A model generated the notes under the pieces. That model had not been told where the DNA came from, did no database searches, and saw only the letters and a list, made by a program, of their open reading frames with translations. Source: Chlamydia trachomatis (lineage in GTDB: Bacteria > Chlamydiota > Chlamydiia > Chlamydiales > 2-12-FULL-49-11). From it: DNA of 13,499 nucleotides. Of the stretch, positions 1-6,134 are shown one piece after another. Where the stretch lies: NCBI GenBank assembly GCA_945870925.1, contig CAMBTZ010000022.1, positions 1 through 13,499 on the forward strand, given 5' to 3'. A program made the position numbers and the translations under genes. Position 1 is the first letter of the stretch. Each line of letters opens with the position of its first letter.

Positions 1-411
1 GTCTTTACACGATATATAGGCTTCATAAAGGTTAGCAAGTTTTAGCTTCCTTTTTTCATTTTGAATTAGGGTAACTTTTTTTTCCTGATTTTGACTCTTA
101 ATAAAGGCATTTACTTTTTCAAAAGTTTTATCTGTTGAACAATCATCTATATAGATAACACGATAGTTATCATAAGTTTGATCAAAAACTGAAAACAGGT
201 TCTTTTCACATACAGTTTCATTATTGTATGAAGCTATGACAATGACAAACGATTTTTTATCTGTAACAGGATATTTAGAAAGTAGGTTTTTAGAAATTTT
301 ATTGTGCTTCTTTGAAACGTGAGAAATTTTCTGGTTTTTTTTTGGAATTAAACAAAGAGCTACAATCGTTATAGAAAGGAGAAATGTTAGGGCTATTAAA
401 AACCGTTTCAT
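1..411 (-). CDS. Family 2 glycosyltransferase, membrane-anchored, C-terminal part beyond the window edge
   Basis: The reading frame starts at the ATG at 411 and runs without a stop to base 1, giving 137 codons; the rest lies outside the window. Residues 4-22 are a hydrophobic stretch after MKR, read as a signal anchor. Residues 55-96 carry the start of a GT-A fold: the beta strand FVIVIASYNN (55-64), the conserved LFSVFDQTY segment (72-80) and the nucleotide-sugar-binding strand YIDDCSTDKT (87-96), whose aspartates are typical of GT2 enzymes. Such enzymes transfer a sugar from a nucleotide-sugar donor; donor and acceptor cannot be told here, because the catalytic base region is missing. It is the last visible gene of a minus-strand string of envelope-type genes and starts 9 bases after the upstream stop. 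No Shine-Dalgarno sequence is visible. An A9 run covers codons 23-26 and an A8 run lies near codons 110-112. Confidence 0.88.
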   Translation of the reverse strand, partial: MKRFLIALTFLLSITIVALCLIPKKNQKISHVSKKHNKISKNLLSKYPVTDKKSFVIVIASYNNETVCEKNLFSVFDQTYDNYRVIYIDDCSTDKTFEKVNAFIKSQNQEKKVTLIQNEKRKLKLANLYEAYISCKD

Positions 412-419
412 GAAACAAG

Positions 420-449
420 ATTATAGCTGAAAGGGAGTAAAAGTGTAGA
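420..449 (-). promoter_or_regulatory. Candidate promoter inside the gene string, just before the GT2 gene
   Basis: Read on the minus strand, a perfect TATAAT (425-420) overlaps the stop codon of the upstream gene and lies 8 bases before the ATG of the glycosyltransferase. A weak -35 candidate, TCTACA (449-444), stands 18 bases upstream. A start about 7 bases after the -10 box would give a leaderless or almost leaderless mRNA, in keeping with the missing Shine-Dalgarno sequence. The -10 match is strong and the -35 match is weak. Confidence 0.35.
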
Positions 450-1410
450 GATATTCTTCAGATCGCTTCTCTTTAAGTTGTTCTTGTGAATTTGTTAGAT
501 TCTCGTAAAACTCAAGTACTGAAGAGATGCGGCTTCCGCAATCATGTAAAGGTGCAGTTTTATTTCCTAGAAAAAATAGAGGTCTATTAAAATAAAGAAA
601 ATCATATCCAATTGCAGAATAATCACCTAGATATATATCTGTCCGATTAAGTAGAGGATAAATAAGGGGCATTTCAAATAGAACTCGTAGATTTGATTTC
701 GATCGGTCGTATGAAAGTGCTGAATGAGCATGAGCGGGGTGGTGTTTTTCAAGTAGTGGGTGAAGCTTTATTATAAGATTATAGCTATCAGGGAGAAGGT
801 CTATTAGGTCTCTCCATGAATTAAAGAAAGTAGTGGCTGTTTCAGGGTCATTCCAGGTTGGCGCATAGAGAATTGTTTTTTGTGAGGGAAATGGCTTTAG
901 TTCATTTTCAATTAATGAGTCAAAATGGGATTTAAATTTTTCATAGTAGCTAAGTCGAAAGTTGCCAGTAACTATAAAGTCAGCAGTAGGTTGGATAATA
1001 TTTTTTTGCCGCTCTCCATAAAATAAGATAATGTCTTGATTCTCTTCAGAGATCATCGATTTATCATAATGACCTTTATCGGATTGACCATGAGGACAGA
1101 AACAAAATCTCATGTGATTAATGTTCATTGCTTTATACGAATTAGCTAATTCTAGGCTAGCATATTTAGTCGATAAAAGGATTAAGTTGAAATTTTTAGA
1201 TAACTCCCTAAGCTCGATAAATGATAGTTGTATATCAACATCCGGGTAATATTTTTTACCAAGATCATAGGTCTCTTTATCATCGACAAGGAGAGGGCAA
1301 TTTAAAAAATGACAAAGGGGAGCTAAATGATCAAGGTGGTGAAAGAAGGGGCCGCTTATAAGTGCAATTGGTTTATAGGAAGTGAAGCTCGTTTTCAAAG
1401 TAGATTTCAT
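421..1410 (-). CDS. CDP-glycerol glycerophosphotransferase-family protein (TagB/TagF-like), second copy
   Basis: The family (Glyphos_transf, GT-B fold) moves glycerol-phosphate units from CDP-glycerol to a polymer or primer. From the ATG at 1410 the protein has 329 residues. Family signatures in order are: HHLDHLAPLC near the N-terminus (24-33), PHGQSDK (107-112, the place of the catalytic WHG/PHG histidine), LYAPTWN (181-187), KLHP (215-218, second conserved histidine) and GDYSAIGYDFLYFNRP (262-277). The frame stays open up to 1536, but those 42 extra codons lie inside the upstream paralogue, so I take the later ATG, which matches the paralogue's start within about 10 residues. It overlaps that gene by 38 bases. 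No clear Shine-Dalgarno sequence is seen, so the start is uncertain. The C-terminus is about 20-25 residues shorter than the paralogue's. CDP-glycerol use is inferred from the family; a different nucleotide-linked donor is possible. Confidence 0.82.
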   Translation of the reverse strand: MKSTLKTSFTSYKPIALISGPFFHHLDHLAPLCHFLNCPLLVDDKETYDLGKKYYPDVDIQLSFIELRELSKNFNLILLSTKYASLELANSYKAMNINHMRFCFCPHGQSDKGHYDKSMISEENQDIILFYGERQKNIIQPTADFIVTGNFRLSYYEKFKSHFDSLIENELKPFPSQKTILYAPTWNDPETATTFFNSWRDLIDLLPDSYNLIIKLHPLLEKHHPAHAHSALSYDRSKSNLRVLFEMPLIYPLLNRTDIYLGDYSAIGYDFLYFNRPLFFLGNKTAPLHDCGSRISSVLEFYENLTNSQEQLKEKRSEEYLYTFTPFQL

Positions 1411-2392
1411 ACGTGGTTTTGATAATCGTTGGAAGCATTTCATAGTTAACATTCTCAGTGAAAGCATATTGATAAAGCGTTTTTCTTGCATCTCTAAAAA
1501 TATCAGGCTTTTTAAGATCAGCAAAGAGGGATTCAAGACAGGAGATATAACCCGTATTGTGAATGGGGAGTTTTGTATCAGTTAGATAAAATATAGGTCT
1601 ATCAAAATAGAGAAAATCATAAGCAATTGAGGATAAATCAGTAATTAGAATATCGATTTTTTCTAAAATTGGATAAATTGTTGGGATTTCATCAACAAAT
1701 TTAATGTTTGGCTTATCATCGTACTGCTCTTTTAATGAGAAATGGAAACTTTTTGTTAAGGTGTTTGGGTGTAGCTTAACAAATAAATTAAAATTTTGTG
1801 GAAGATTTTTTAATATATAAGGAAGATCTTGCTCTATTCTCGAATTATTCCAAGTAGGTGCATAGAGAAGTGTTTTGTTTTTATTAGAGAATGAGAGTTT
1901 TTTCTTAAGAAGAGATTCGTAATAAGATCTGTTTTTTTCAAAAAATTGGGCTCTATAGTTTCCAAGAAGAATATATTGAAAGAGTTTTGCAAGAACTCCC
2001 TTTCGTGCAAGAATATCGACCATTTGTTTTCCATAGGCAAGGATAATTTTTTCACTTTTTAGCCCTTCCAAATTGTCTTTATCGGAATTTCCATGAGGCA
2101 GCCAGATAGAGAGAATTTTTTTTCTAAGCTTATGTTCATCGAAAAAAAAGAGAGGGTCAATTAATTCTTTTGGAAGGCAAGAAAATAGAATATCGTATTT
2201 CAATAGAATGGATTCAGAGAAGGTAAGTGCTGGATAAGGGATCGTTGTCACATTCGGATAAAACTCCTCGGCTACAGCAAGCGTAATATCATTTGTAAAA
2301 ATTAATGGGATAGAAAGAAGGGAGCAGAGAGGGGCTAAATGGTCTAAATGGTGAAGATCGAGCCCGTATAAAAATCCTGCAGTTTTATGCAT
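1373..2392 (-). CDS. CDP-glycerol glycerophosphotransferase-family protein (TagB/TagF-like), first copy
   Basis: A 339-residue tandem paralogue of the following gene. Motifs in order are HHLDHLAPLC (14-23), WLPHGNSDK (97-105), LYAPTWNN (176-183), KLHP (206-209) and TDLSSIAYDFLYFDRP (251-266). The two conserved histidines and the D-x-S-S-x-x-YDF block are those of the TagB/TagF glycerophosphotransferase domain. There is no membrane segment or signal peptide, so the enzyme should act on the cytoplasmic side, as TagF does as a peripheral membrane protein. The start ATG overlaps the upstream gene's stop by 8 bases (ATGCATAA), which favours coupled translation and fixes the start well. TagF enzymes make teichoic acid in Gram-positive bacteria; the rest of this window is Gram-negative in type, so the product is probably another phosphate-linked surface polymer or a modified glycan (inference). 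Confidence 0.87.
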   Translation of the reverse strand: MHKTAGFLYGLDLHHLDHLAPLCSLLSIPLIFTNDITLAVAEEFYPNVTTIPYPALTFSESILLKYDILFSCLPKELIDPLFFFDEHKLRKKILSIWLPHGNSDKDNLEGLKSEKIILAYGKQMVDILARKGVLAKLFQYILLGNYRAQFFEKNRSYYESLLKKKLSFSNKNKTLLYAPTWNNSRIEQDLPYILKNLPQNFNLFVKLHPNTLTKSFHFSLKEQYDDKPNIKFVDEIPTIYPILEKIDILITDLSSIAYDFLYFDRPIFYLTDTKLPIHNTGYISCLESLFADLKKPDIFRDARKTLYQYAFTENVNYEMLPTIIKTTYEIYFENELHFL

Positions 2393-2771
2393 TTTGGTCT
2401 TCTAACATTAGAGGTTTTTTCTTTACTTTTCTTTTAGTCTCGATTTTTTGTAAAGGGTACAGAGCACCTTTTTTTAGTTCGGAGTTAATTTTTTTTTGCT
2501 CAGCAATTTTACTTCGCAGTGAAGTTATTTGCTCTAAGTAGGTTGCGACTTCCGGTGTCTCTTCAGAGAGCACTTTTGTTAAAAGAAGCATTTTCCTCCT
2601 TTTTTGCAAAGTAAGGCGTTCTTTTTGCAATTCGCTGTCATCTTTTATAAATATAGGAGTAGTAACACCTTGCATTAAAGCTGATTCCTCAGCCTTAAGA
2701 TGAGATAGCAGCTCTCGCAAGCAGATTACCTCTTTTTCTAAATCGTCTAAACCGTCTAAACTCTCTTCCAT
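2385..2771 (-). CDS. Small coiled-coil-type protein of unknown function
   Basis: I do not recognise this 128-residue protein. It is rich in Leu, Glu and Lys, with two stretches that look like coiled coil (about 8-33 and 46-101) separated by a short Gly/Thr/Pro loop (35-40). The C-terminus is very basic, with KRKVKKK at 113-119. No signal peptide or membrane span is seen. It is the first gene of the minus-strand envelope string and its stop overlaps the start of the first TagF-like gene by 8 bases, so the two are probably co-translated. That linkage suggests a partner or scaffold role for the transferases, but nothing in the sequence shows it. The start ATG at 2771 lies 34 bases from the divergent mutY start, and no Shine-Dalgarno sequence is evident. 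Confidence 0.7.
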   Translation of the reverse strand: MEESLDGLDDLEKEVICLRELLSHLKAEESALMQGVTTPIFIKDDSELQKERLTLQKRRKMLLLTKVLSEETPEVATYLEQITSLRSKIAEQKKINSELKKGALYPLQKIETKRKVKKKPLMLEDQNA

Positions 2772-2805
2772 AATATAACTACATACCTATACAATAGTTT
2801 TCGAT
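2772..2805. promoter_or_regulatory. Very short divergent promoter region between the envelope string and mutY
   Basis: Only 34 bases separate two divergent start codons. On the plus strand TACAAT (2790-2795) is a good -10 box for mutY, 10 bases before its ATG; no good -35 is seen. On the minus strand TATAGG (2791-2786) is a possible -10 with TTGCTC (2814-2809) 17 bases upstream, inside the mutY start; both matches are weak. The two -10 candidates overlap, so polymerase could not occupy both at once. Both messages would have leaders of under 10 bases. Confidence 0.35.
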
Positions 2806-3819
2806 ATGGAGCAAGTACGTAAATGGTTTTTAGAAAATAGACGCTCATTCCCTTGGCGAGAAGAATGCGATCCTTATGCTGTTCTTATTTCAGAGGTTAT
2901 GCTCCAACAAACTCGTGCATCGGTTGTTGTTAGCTACTTTCAAAGGTGGATGGAAAGGTTTCCAAATGTTGAATTGCTGTCGCAGGCAAATGAGTCTGAG
3001 GTTGTTAAACTATGGGAAGGGCTAGGTTATTATTCACGTGCTAGAAATCTTTTAGAATTAGCAAAAGTTGTTGTTTCTCAATATGATGGTAAAATTCCAG
3101 ATACTTTAGAAGATTTATTAAAATTAAAAGGAATCGGAGATTATACAGCCGGCGCCATCCTTTCTTTTGGATTTCATAAAAAAGGGGTAGCACTCGACGG
3201 AAATGTTGCAAGAGTCATTGCTAGAGTTTCTGCTTTTGAGAAAGATGTTAAAAGGAATGCAAAAGAATTAAGGCAAATTGTCCATGATTTGCTTCCAGAA
3301 AAGGAACCTCACATTGTCATGGAAGGGCTAATAGAACTTGGCGCTACTATCTGCGGAAAAACACCTCTCTGCAATCTTTGTCCATTAAAGGATAATTGTT
3401 TAGCCTATAAAAAAGGGATCGTAAAATCATTACCAATACTCCCTGAAAGAAAAAAAGTTACCGAGCTTTTCCGATTTGTAGCCTGCATCTCATTTGAAAA
3501 TGAATACCTTGTTAAACAGAACGAAAAAGGAGAAGTCATGGCCTCTCTCTTCGAATTTCCCTACATTGATTGTGAAAAAGATCTTATCCTCTCTGCATCA
3601 CAAAAAAAATTGGAGAACGAGCTTGGTTTAAAACTACAGCTTTTAGCTCCTCTGAAAAGAGAAAAACATCACTTCACAAGATTTAAAGCCCGCCTCTTCC
3701 CTTTTCATTTTAAATCCGTTACAAAAGTGGAAATCCCTAAATTCCGCTGGCTCCCCAAAGATCAGCTTATCACTCTACCCTTCTCCTCCGGACATCGAAG
3801 AATCCTCACCCAAATTTAA
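2806..3819 (+). CDS. mutY: A/G-specific adenine DNA glycosylase MutY
   Basis: MutY removes adenine mispaired with 8-oxoguanine and so starts base-excision repair of oxidised DNA. The 337-residue protein shows the family order: catalytic SEVMLQQT with Glu30; LWEGLGYYSRARNL (69-82); the helix-hairpin-helix LKGIGDYTAGAI (107-118); and LDGNVARV with the catalytic Asp131. An iron-sulphur cysteine set follows at C183, C189, C192 and C198. The spacing is C-x5-C-x2-C-x5-C, one residue shorter in the first gap than the usual x6. Residues 215-337 fit the C-terminal NUDIX-like domain that reads 8-oxoG; at the usual FSH loop this protein has FTR (after HH, near 286-290). The start is supported by the N-terminal alignment to known MutY. 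There is no Shine-Dalgarno sequence and a -10 box lies 10 bases upstream. The gene stands alone; no DNA-repair neighbour is seen. Confidence 0.96.
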   Translation: MEQVRKWFLENRRSFPWREECDPYAVLISEVMLQQTRASVVVSYFQRWMERFPNVELLSQANESEVVKLWEGLGYYSRARNLLELAKVVVSQYDGKIPDTLEDLLKLKGIGDYTAGAILSFGFHKKGVALDGNVARVIARVSAFEKDVKRNAKELRQIVHDLLPEKEPHIVMEGLIELGATICGKTPLCNLCPLKDNCLAYKKGIVKSLPILPERKKVTELFRFVACISFENEYLVKQNEKGEVMASLFEFPYIDCEKDLILSASQKKLENELGLKLQLLAPLKREKHHFTRFKARLFPFHFKSVTKVEIPKFRWLPKDQLITLPFSSGHRRILTQI

Positions 3820-3820
3820 T

Positions 3821-3835
3821 AGCTTCTTAGAAGCT
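3821..3835 (+). terminator. Short hairpin immediately after mutY, possible weak terminator
   Basis: AGCTTC and GAAGCT pair around TTA, starting 1 base after the mutY stop codon. The nearest T run (3856-3860) is about 20 bases further on, so this is not a classical Rho-independent terminator. It may protect the 3' end of the mRNA. Confidence 0.3.
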
Positions 3836-3907
3836 GTACTAAAACCTAGAACGTCTTTTTAAACTGAAATCTAGATTTAGCTTGATGGGTTTGTATCAAA
3901 AATTCAA

Positions 3908-3931
3908 CGCAAAGGCGCAAAGACACAAAGT
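3908..3931 (+). repeat. Period-8 degenerate tandem repeat
   Basis: Three consecutive 8-base units are visible: CGCAAAGG, CGCAAAGA and CACAAAGT. It is GC-richer than the AT-rich surroundings and preceded by TTCAA. From memory, repeats of this CGCAAAGRC-like type turn up in intergenic DNA of unrelated bacteria; that cannot be checked here. Confidence 0.6.
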
Positions 3932-3994
3932 TAGCTTTCTTATTTTTAAATCCATTTTATAGGGTTTTTTTTTGGAATATTTTATATAGAAAGC

Positions 3995-4034
3995 TTCTTA
4001 AGGTTTAAGACAGCCTCTTAAACATACTTAAGAA
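3995..4034. repeat. Long bulged inverted repeat next to a promoter
   Basis: TTCTTAAG (3995-4002) is complementary to CTTAAGAA (4027-4034), and directly inside it GTTTAAGA (4003-4010) is complementary to TCTTAAAC (4016-4023). The structure is a 16-bp stem with a 3-base bulge (ATA, 4024-4026) and a 5-base loop (CAGCC). There is no T run after it on either strand. It ends 1 base before the -35 box of the downstream gene, so it may be an operator or a barrier to read-through from mutY. Confidence 0.65.
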
Positions 4035-4035
4035 C

Positions 4036-4064
4036 TTGAAATCCGCAATCACGTGTAGTAAAAT
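4036..4064 (+). promoter_or_regulatory. Strong sigma70-type promoter of the Methyltransf_32 gene
   Basis: TTGAAA (4036-4041), a 17-base spacer and TAAAAT (4059-4064) match the consensus at 5 of 6 positions in each box. The expected transcription start is near 4071, only about 2 bases before the ATG at 4073, so the message would be leaderless or nearly so. No Shine-Dalgarno sequence is present. Confidence 0.65.
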
Positions 4065-4072
4065 AAGTCGGT

Positions 4073-5254
4073 ATGAAAATAGACGACCTTGAAAAATTAG
4101 AGAGAATTTGTGAAGAGAACGTTATTTCAATTTTATTGAGCGCTCCTAAATCTAAAGGTAGTGAGATTTTACGAGTAACTGTTCGAACTTTGCTCATTAA
4201 AGATGTGTTGCAGTATCAAGTGACGCACCATTATATTGATAAGGTAACTCATAAAAATCTTACAAAAGAGATGTTTCAAACGTTTTTGTATGAGCTTTTA
4301 GCGTCTCAATTTAAACAAGCAGTTTTTTACACTGAAAAAAATGATTATTACATCTTGGTTGGGAAAAATGATAAAATGACGGTTGTAAAAAAAGCGCCTT
4401 CAAAGTCACCAGGCACTCTTTTACACAATCGTAAAATGAATTATTTGCTTGAAGAGGGGAGTCCGATTCCTTTTCTTGTTGAGATTGGTATTATGAATTC
4501 AAGCGGAAGGGTTCAGTCAGATAAGAGAAATAAATTTAAGCAGATGAACCGATTTTTAGAAATTATTAGAGATGTTTTGCCTGCTTTTAAGAATAAAACA
4601 AAAATTCGGATCCTTGATTTTGGATGTGGCAGAGCTTATTTGACATTCGCTCTTTATCATTACTTCCATGTGATGCTTGGATATGAATTAGAAGTGATTG
4701 GTTTAGATCTAAAGAAAGAGGTGATAGCAGATTGCCAAAGAGTGGCAAAAAATCTTGGGTATGATAATCTTCGATTTTCATATGCTGATATCAACTCTTT
4801 TGAAGTGAAAGAAGAGATTGATCTTATGGTAACACTTCATGCCTGCGATACGGCAACAGATGCCGCATTAGAAAAAGCAATCCGTTCAAAGACAAATGTC
4901 ATCTTGTCAGTACCATGTTGTCAGCACGAGCTTTTTCCCCAGGTTAAAAATGGAGATTTGAGCCCTCTTTTGGAACATGGGATTTTAAAAGAACGCTTTT
5001 CTGCTCTTGCCACTGATGCAGCACGTGGAAAACTTTTAGAAATTTTAGGCTATTCGGTCCAAATTCTTGAATTTATTGATCTAGAGCACACCCCTAAAAA
5101 CATACTCATTCGTGCGGTCCGAAAAAAGACAGAAACTTTAAATCAAGGCCTCCTTAAAGAATATCTTGCATTTAAGAAACTACTTCAAATTGAACCTTCA
5201 TTAGAAAAGAGGTTTTCATCTGAACTTGATTTAATTATGCTGGATCAAACCTGA
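4073..5254 (+). CDS. Class I SAM-dependent methyltransferase, Methyltransf_32 (METTL25-like) type
   Basis: A 393-residue cytoplasmic protein. The C-terminal half is a Rossmann-type methyltransferase: ILDFGCGRAYLT (180-191) is the SAM-binding motif I, VIGLDLKKE (208-216) holds the acidic residue that usually binds the SAM ribose, YADI (237-240) follows, and VTLHACDTATDAAL (253-266) with SVPCCQHEL (279-287) are the two blocks typical of the Methyltransf_32 group, which includes METTL25-like proteins. The group's substrates are mostly unknown; an RNA or protein target is possible, but nothing here decides it. The first 150 residues form a separate mixed alpha/beta domain that I do not recognise. 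The start is set by the promoter directly upstream. It is a single gene, convergent with the following unknown gene. Confidence 0.85.
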   Translation: MKIDDLEKLERICEENVISILLSAPKSKGSEILRVTVRTLLIKDVLQYQVTHHYIDKVTHKNLTKEMFQTFLYELLASQFKQAVFYTEKNDYYILVGKNDKMTVVKKAPSKSPGTLLHNRKMNYLLEEGSPIPFLVEIGIMNSSGRVQSDKRNKFKQMNRFLEIIRDVLPAFKNKTKIRILDFGCGRAYLTFALYHYFHVMLGYELEVIGLDLKKEVIADCQRVAKNLGYDNLRFSYADINSFEVKEEIDLMVTLHACDTATDAALEKAIRSKTNVILSVPCCQHELFPQVKNGDLSPLLEHGILKERFSALATDAARGKLLEILGYSVQILEFIDLEHTPKNILIRAVRKKTETLNQGLLKEYLAFKKLLQIEPSLEKRFSSELDLIMLDQT

Positions 5255-5266
5255 TCCTTTACAGGA

Positions 5267-5422
5267 TTAGTATTCTTCCGTAAAAACACTTGGATCAAGC
5301 CGTTTTGTGCGATGTTGCAGTAGAAGCTCGTTTCGATAGTGAGAAGCGATATAATTTAATAGAGATAAACTCTCTTTACCAGGGGAGATTTTTTGATTCA
5401 ATTGTGAATCTGGAATTTTAAG
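5267..5422 (-). pseudogene. In-frame 51-codon continuation after the stop of the 5423-5995 gene
   Basis: Directly after the TAA at 5425-5423, the same minus-strand frame stays open for 51 codons and ends with TAA at 5269-5267. The translated tail is protein-like, with a helical, charged stretch such as NYIASHYRNELLLQHR and the end RLDPSVFTEEY. Read with the upstream gene it would make a 242-codon frame whose end is 12 bases from the convergent methyltransferase stop, a spacing that fits this compact region. The stop context is CAA TAA CTT, so one C-to-T change in a CAA codon could explain it. It may be a recent nonsense mutation, a read-through extension, or a sequencing error; simple chance is less likely but cannot be excluded. 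Confidence 0.5.
5395..5410 (-). repeat. Short inverted repeat downstream of the 5423-5995 stop codon
   Basis: On the minus strand, GATTCA and TGAATC pair around CAAT, beginning 12 bases after the stop codon. It is followed by AAAAAA in the sense direction, not T residues, so it is not an intrinsic terminator for that gene. Its place inside the in-frame extension is worth noting if read-through is considered. Confidence 0.4.
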
Positions 5423-5995
5423 TTATTGCTTATTAATGCGATTCAGTAAAATAACCTTTTCAGGAGGGGTGCCTCCATTCGGGAATCGACCAAGTCCGCC
5501 ATAACAAGAATCATCTGCATCAGTGCAAAAGGGGGTGTCCCGGGCAATAAGCATAAAACGTGTTCTTGCGACTGTATATATAGCAGAGCGATATGTGTAA
5601 TTCACATCAGTAATATCCATTTCAATTGATAACCCGATAAAAGAGGTGAGTGCCGTTTCATATTTTTTGATTAGATCGCTACATTCTTCACCTTTACGAA
5701 TTTTTTGATCTAAGTTAAAAAAAATTGCCGGTTGATGTTTAAAAGATGGCGTATCACAAAATGAAATATTAAGCGCGCATCCATCGCGAATACAATTTAT
5801 TGCTTCATATTGTGCATGTTCTTCGCTTGAGACATGTCTATAGCCAATAATTTTTCCTCCAATAGTGAGAATATCTTTTGGAGTTACATGAGACTCCTTT
5901 GGTTCACAGGGAAGGGTAAAAGAAGGGTTTTCAAAGTCATCCAGAGGGACAGCTGGGCCTATGCTTGAAAGAAAATCACAAAATGAAGAAAGCAT
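5423..5995 (-). CDS. Protein of unknown function, possibly truncated at the C-terminus
   Basis: I do not recognise this 190-residue protein. It has no signal peptide or membrane span and eight cysteines (6, 30, 68, 73, 80, 105, 157, 164), with no clear CxxC metal motif. The middle reads as a compact mixed alpha/beta domain (40-155), with ILTIGGKIIGYRH at 42-54 and YTYRSAIYTVARTRFML at 133-149. A Gly/Pro-rich loop (165-178) precedes the end. The ATG at 5995 lacks a Shine-Dalgarno sequence but lies about 38 bases after the start predicted from a good upstream promoter. The frame continues past the TAA for 51 more open codons, so the native protein may have been about 242 residues long. Its neighbours are two unrelated methyltransferases and give no functional hint. 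Confidence 0.75.
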   Translation of the reverse strand: MLSSFCDFLSSIGPAVPLDDFENPSFTLPCEPKESHVTPKDILTIGGKIIGYRHVSSEEHAQYEAINCIRDGCALNISFCDTPSFKHQPAIFFNLDQKIRKGEECSDLIKKYETALTSFIGLSIEMDITDVNYTYRSAIYTVARTRFMLIARDTPFCTDADDSCYGGLGRFPNGGTPPEKVILLNRINKQ

Positions 5996-6040
5996 AAAAT
6001 TCTATTAACATGAGGTTCGTTTAATATCAGACAAGTGTTA

Positions 6041-6069
6041 ATTATAAGCTATTTAAGCATATTTTGCAA
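6041..6069 (-). promoter_or_regulatory. Sigma70-type promoter of the 5423-5995 gene
   Basis: On the minus strand TTGCAA (6069-6064), a 17-base spacer and a perfect TATAAT (6046-6041) form a good promoter. The expected transcription start is near 6034, giving a leader of roughly 38 bases. The region is shared with the divergent methyltransferase gene, whose own promoter is not clear. Confidence 0.6.
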
Positions 6070-6134
6070 TTGGAGGTGTGTTTGTGGGTCGTAATCGAAT
6101 TAAAATATTTCATATTAGGGTTGTAGGAAAATAA

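Larger units (their letters stand above)
3820..4072. other. Structured intergenic region between mutY and the next methyltransferase
   Basis: This 253-base stretch holds no convincing gene. It contains a hairpin right after the mutY stop, a perfect 12-base palindrome AAATCTAGATTT (3867-3878), a period-8 repeat (3908-3931), a T9 run (3965-3973), a long bulged hairpin (3995-4034) and a good promoter for the downstream gene. A 25-codon frame (ATG 3885 to TAG 3962) spans the repeat, but it has no ribosome-binding site and its sequence is mostly the repeat itself, so I do not call it a gene. Confidence 0.6.

Noticed and set aside
333..348. GG-T9-GGAAT shared with 3963-3978
   Set aside because: It is a homopolymer plus a few bases, in a coding and a non-coding context; chance is the simplest reading.
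409..423. Fusion of the second TagF-like protein and the GT2 by read-through (they are in the same frame)
   Set aside because: GT2 has its own ATG and membrane anchor and a TATAAT box in front; one frame in three matches by chance.
1411..1536. Longer N-terminus for the second TagF-like protein
   Set aside because: The frame is open, but it lies in the end of the upstream paralogue and has no counterpart in that paralogue's N-terminus.
3821..4000. AGCTTCTTA direct repeats (3821-3829 and 3992-4000) as a target-site duplication of a small mobile element
   Set aside because: The enclosed 162 bases have no terminal inverted repeats, and the 9-base match involves common AT-rich sequence and part of each hairpin.
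5285..5420. Plus-strand open frame of about 43 codons
   Set aside because: It is the antisense of the longer minus-strand frame that continues an existing gene, and it has no ribosome-binding site.
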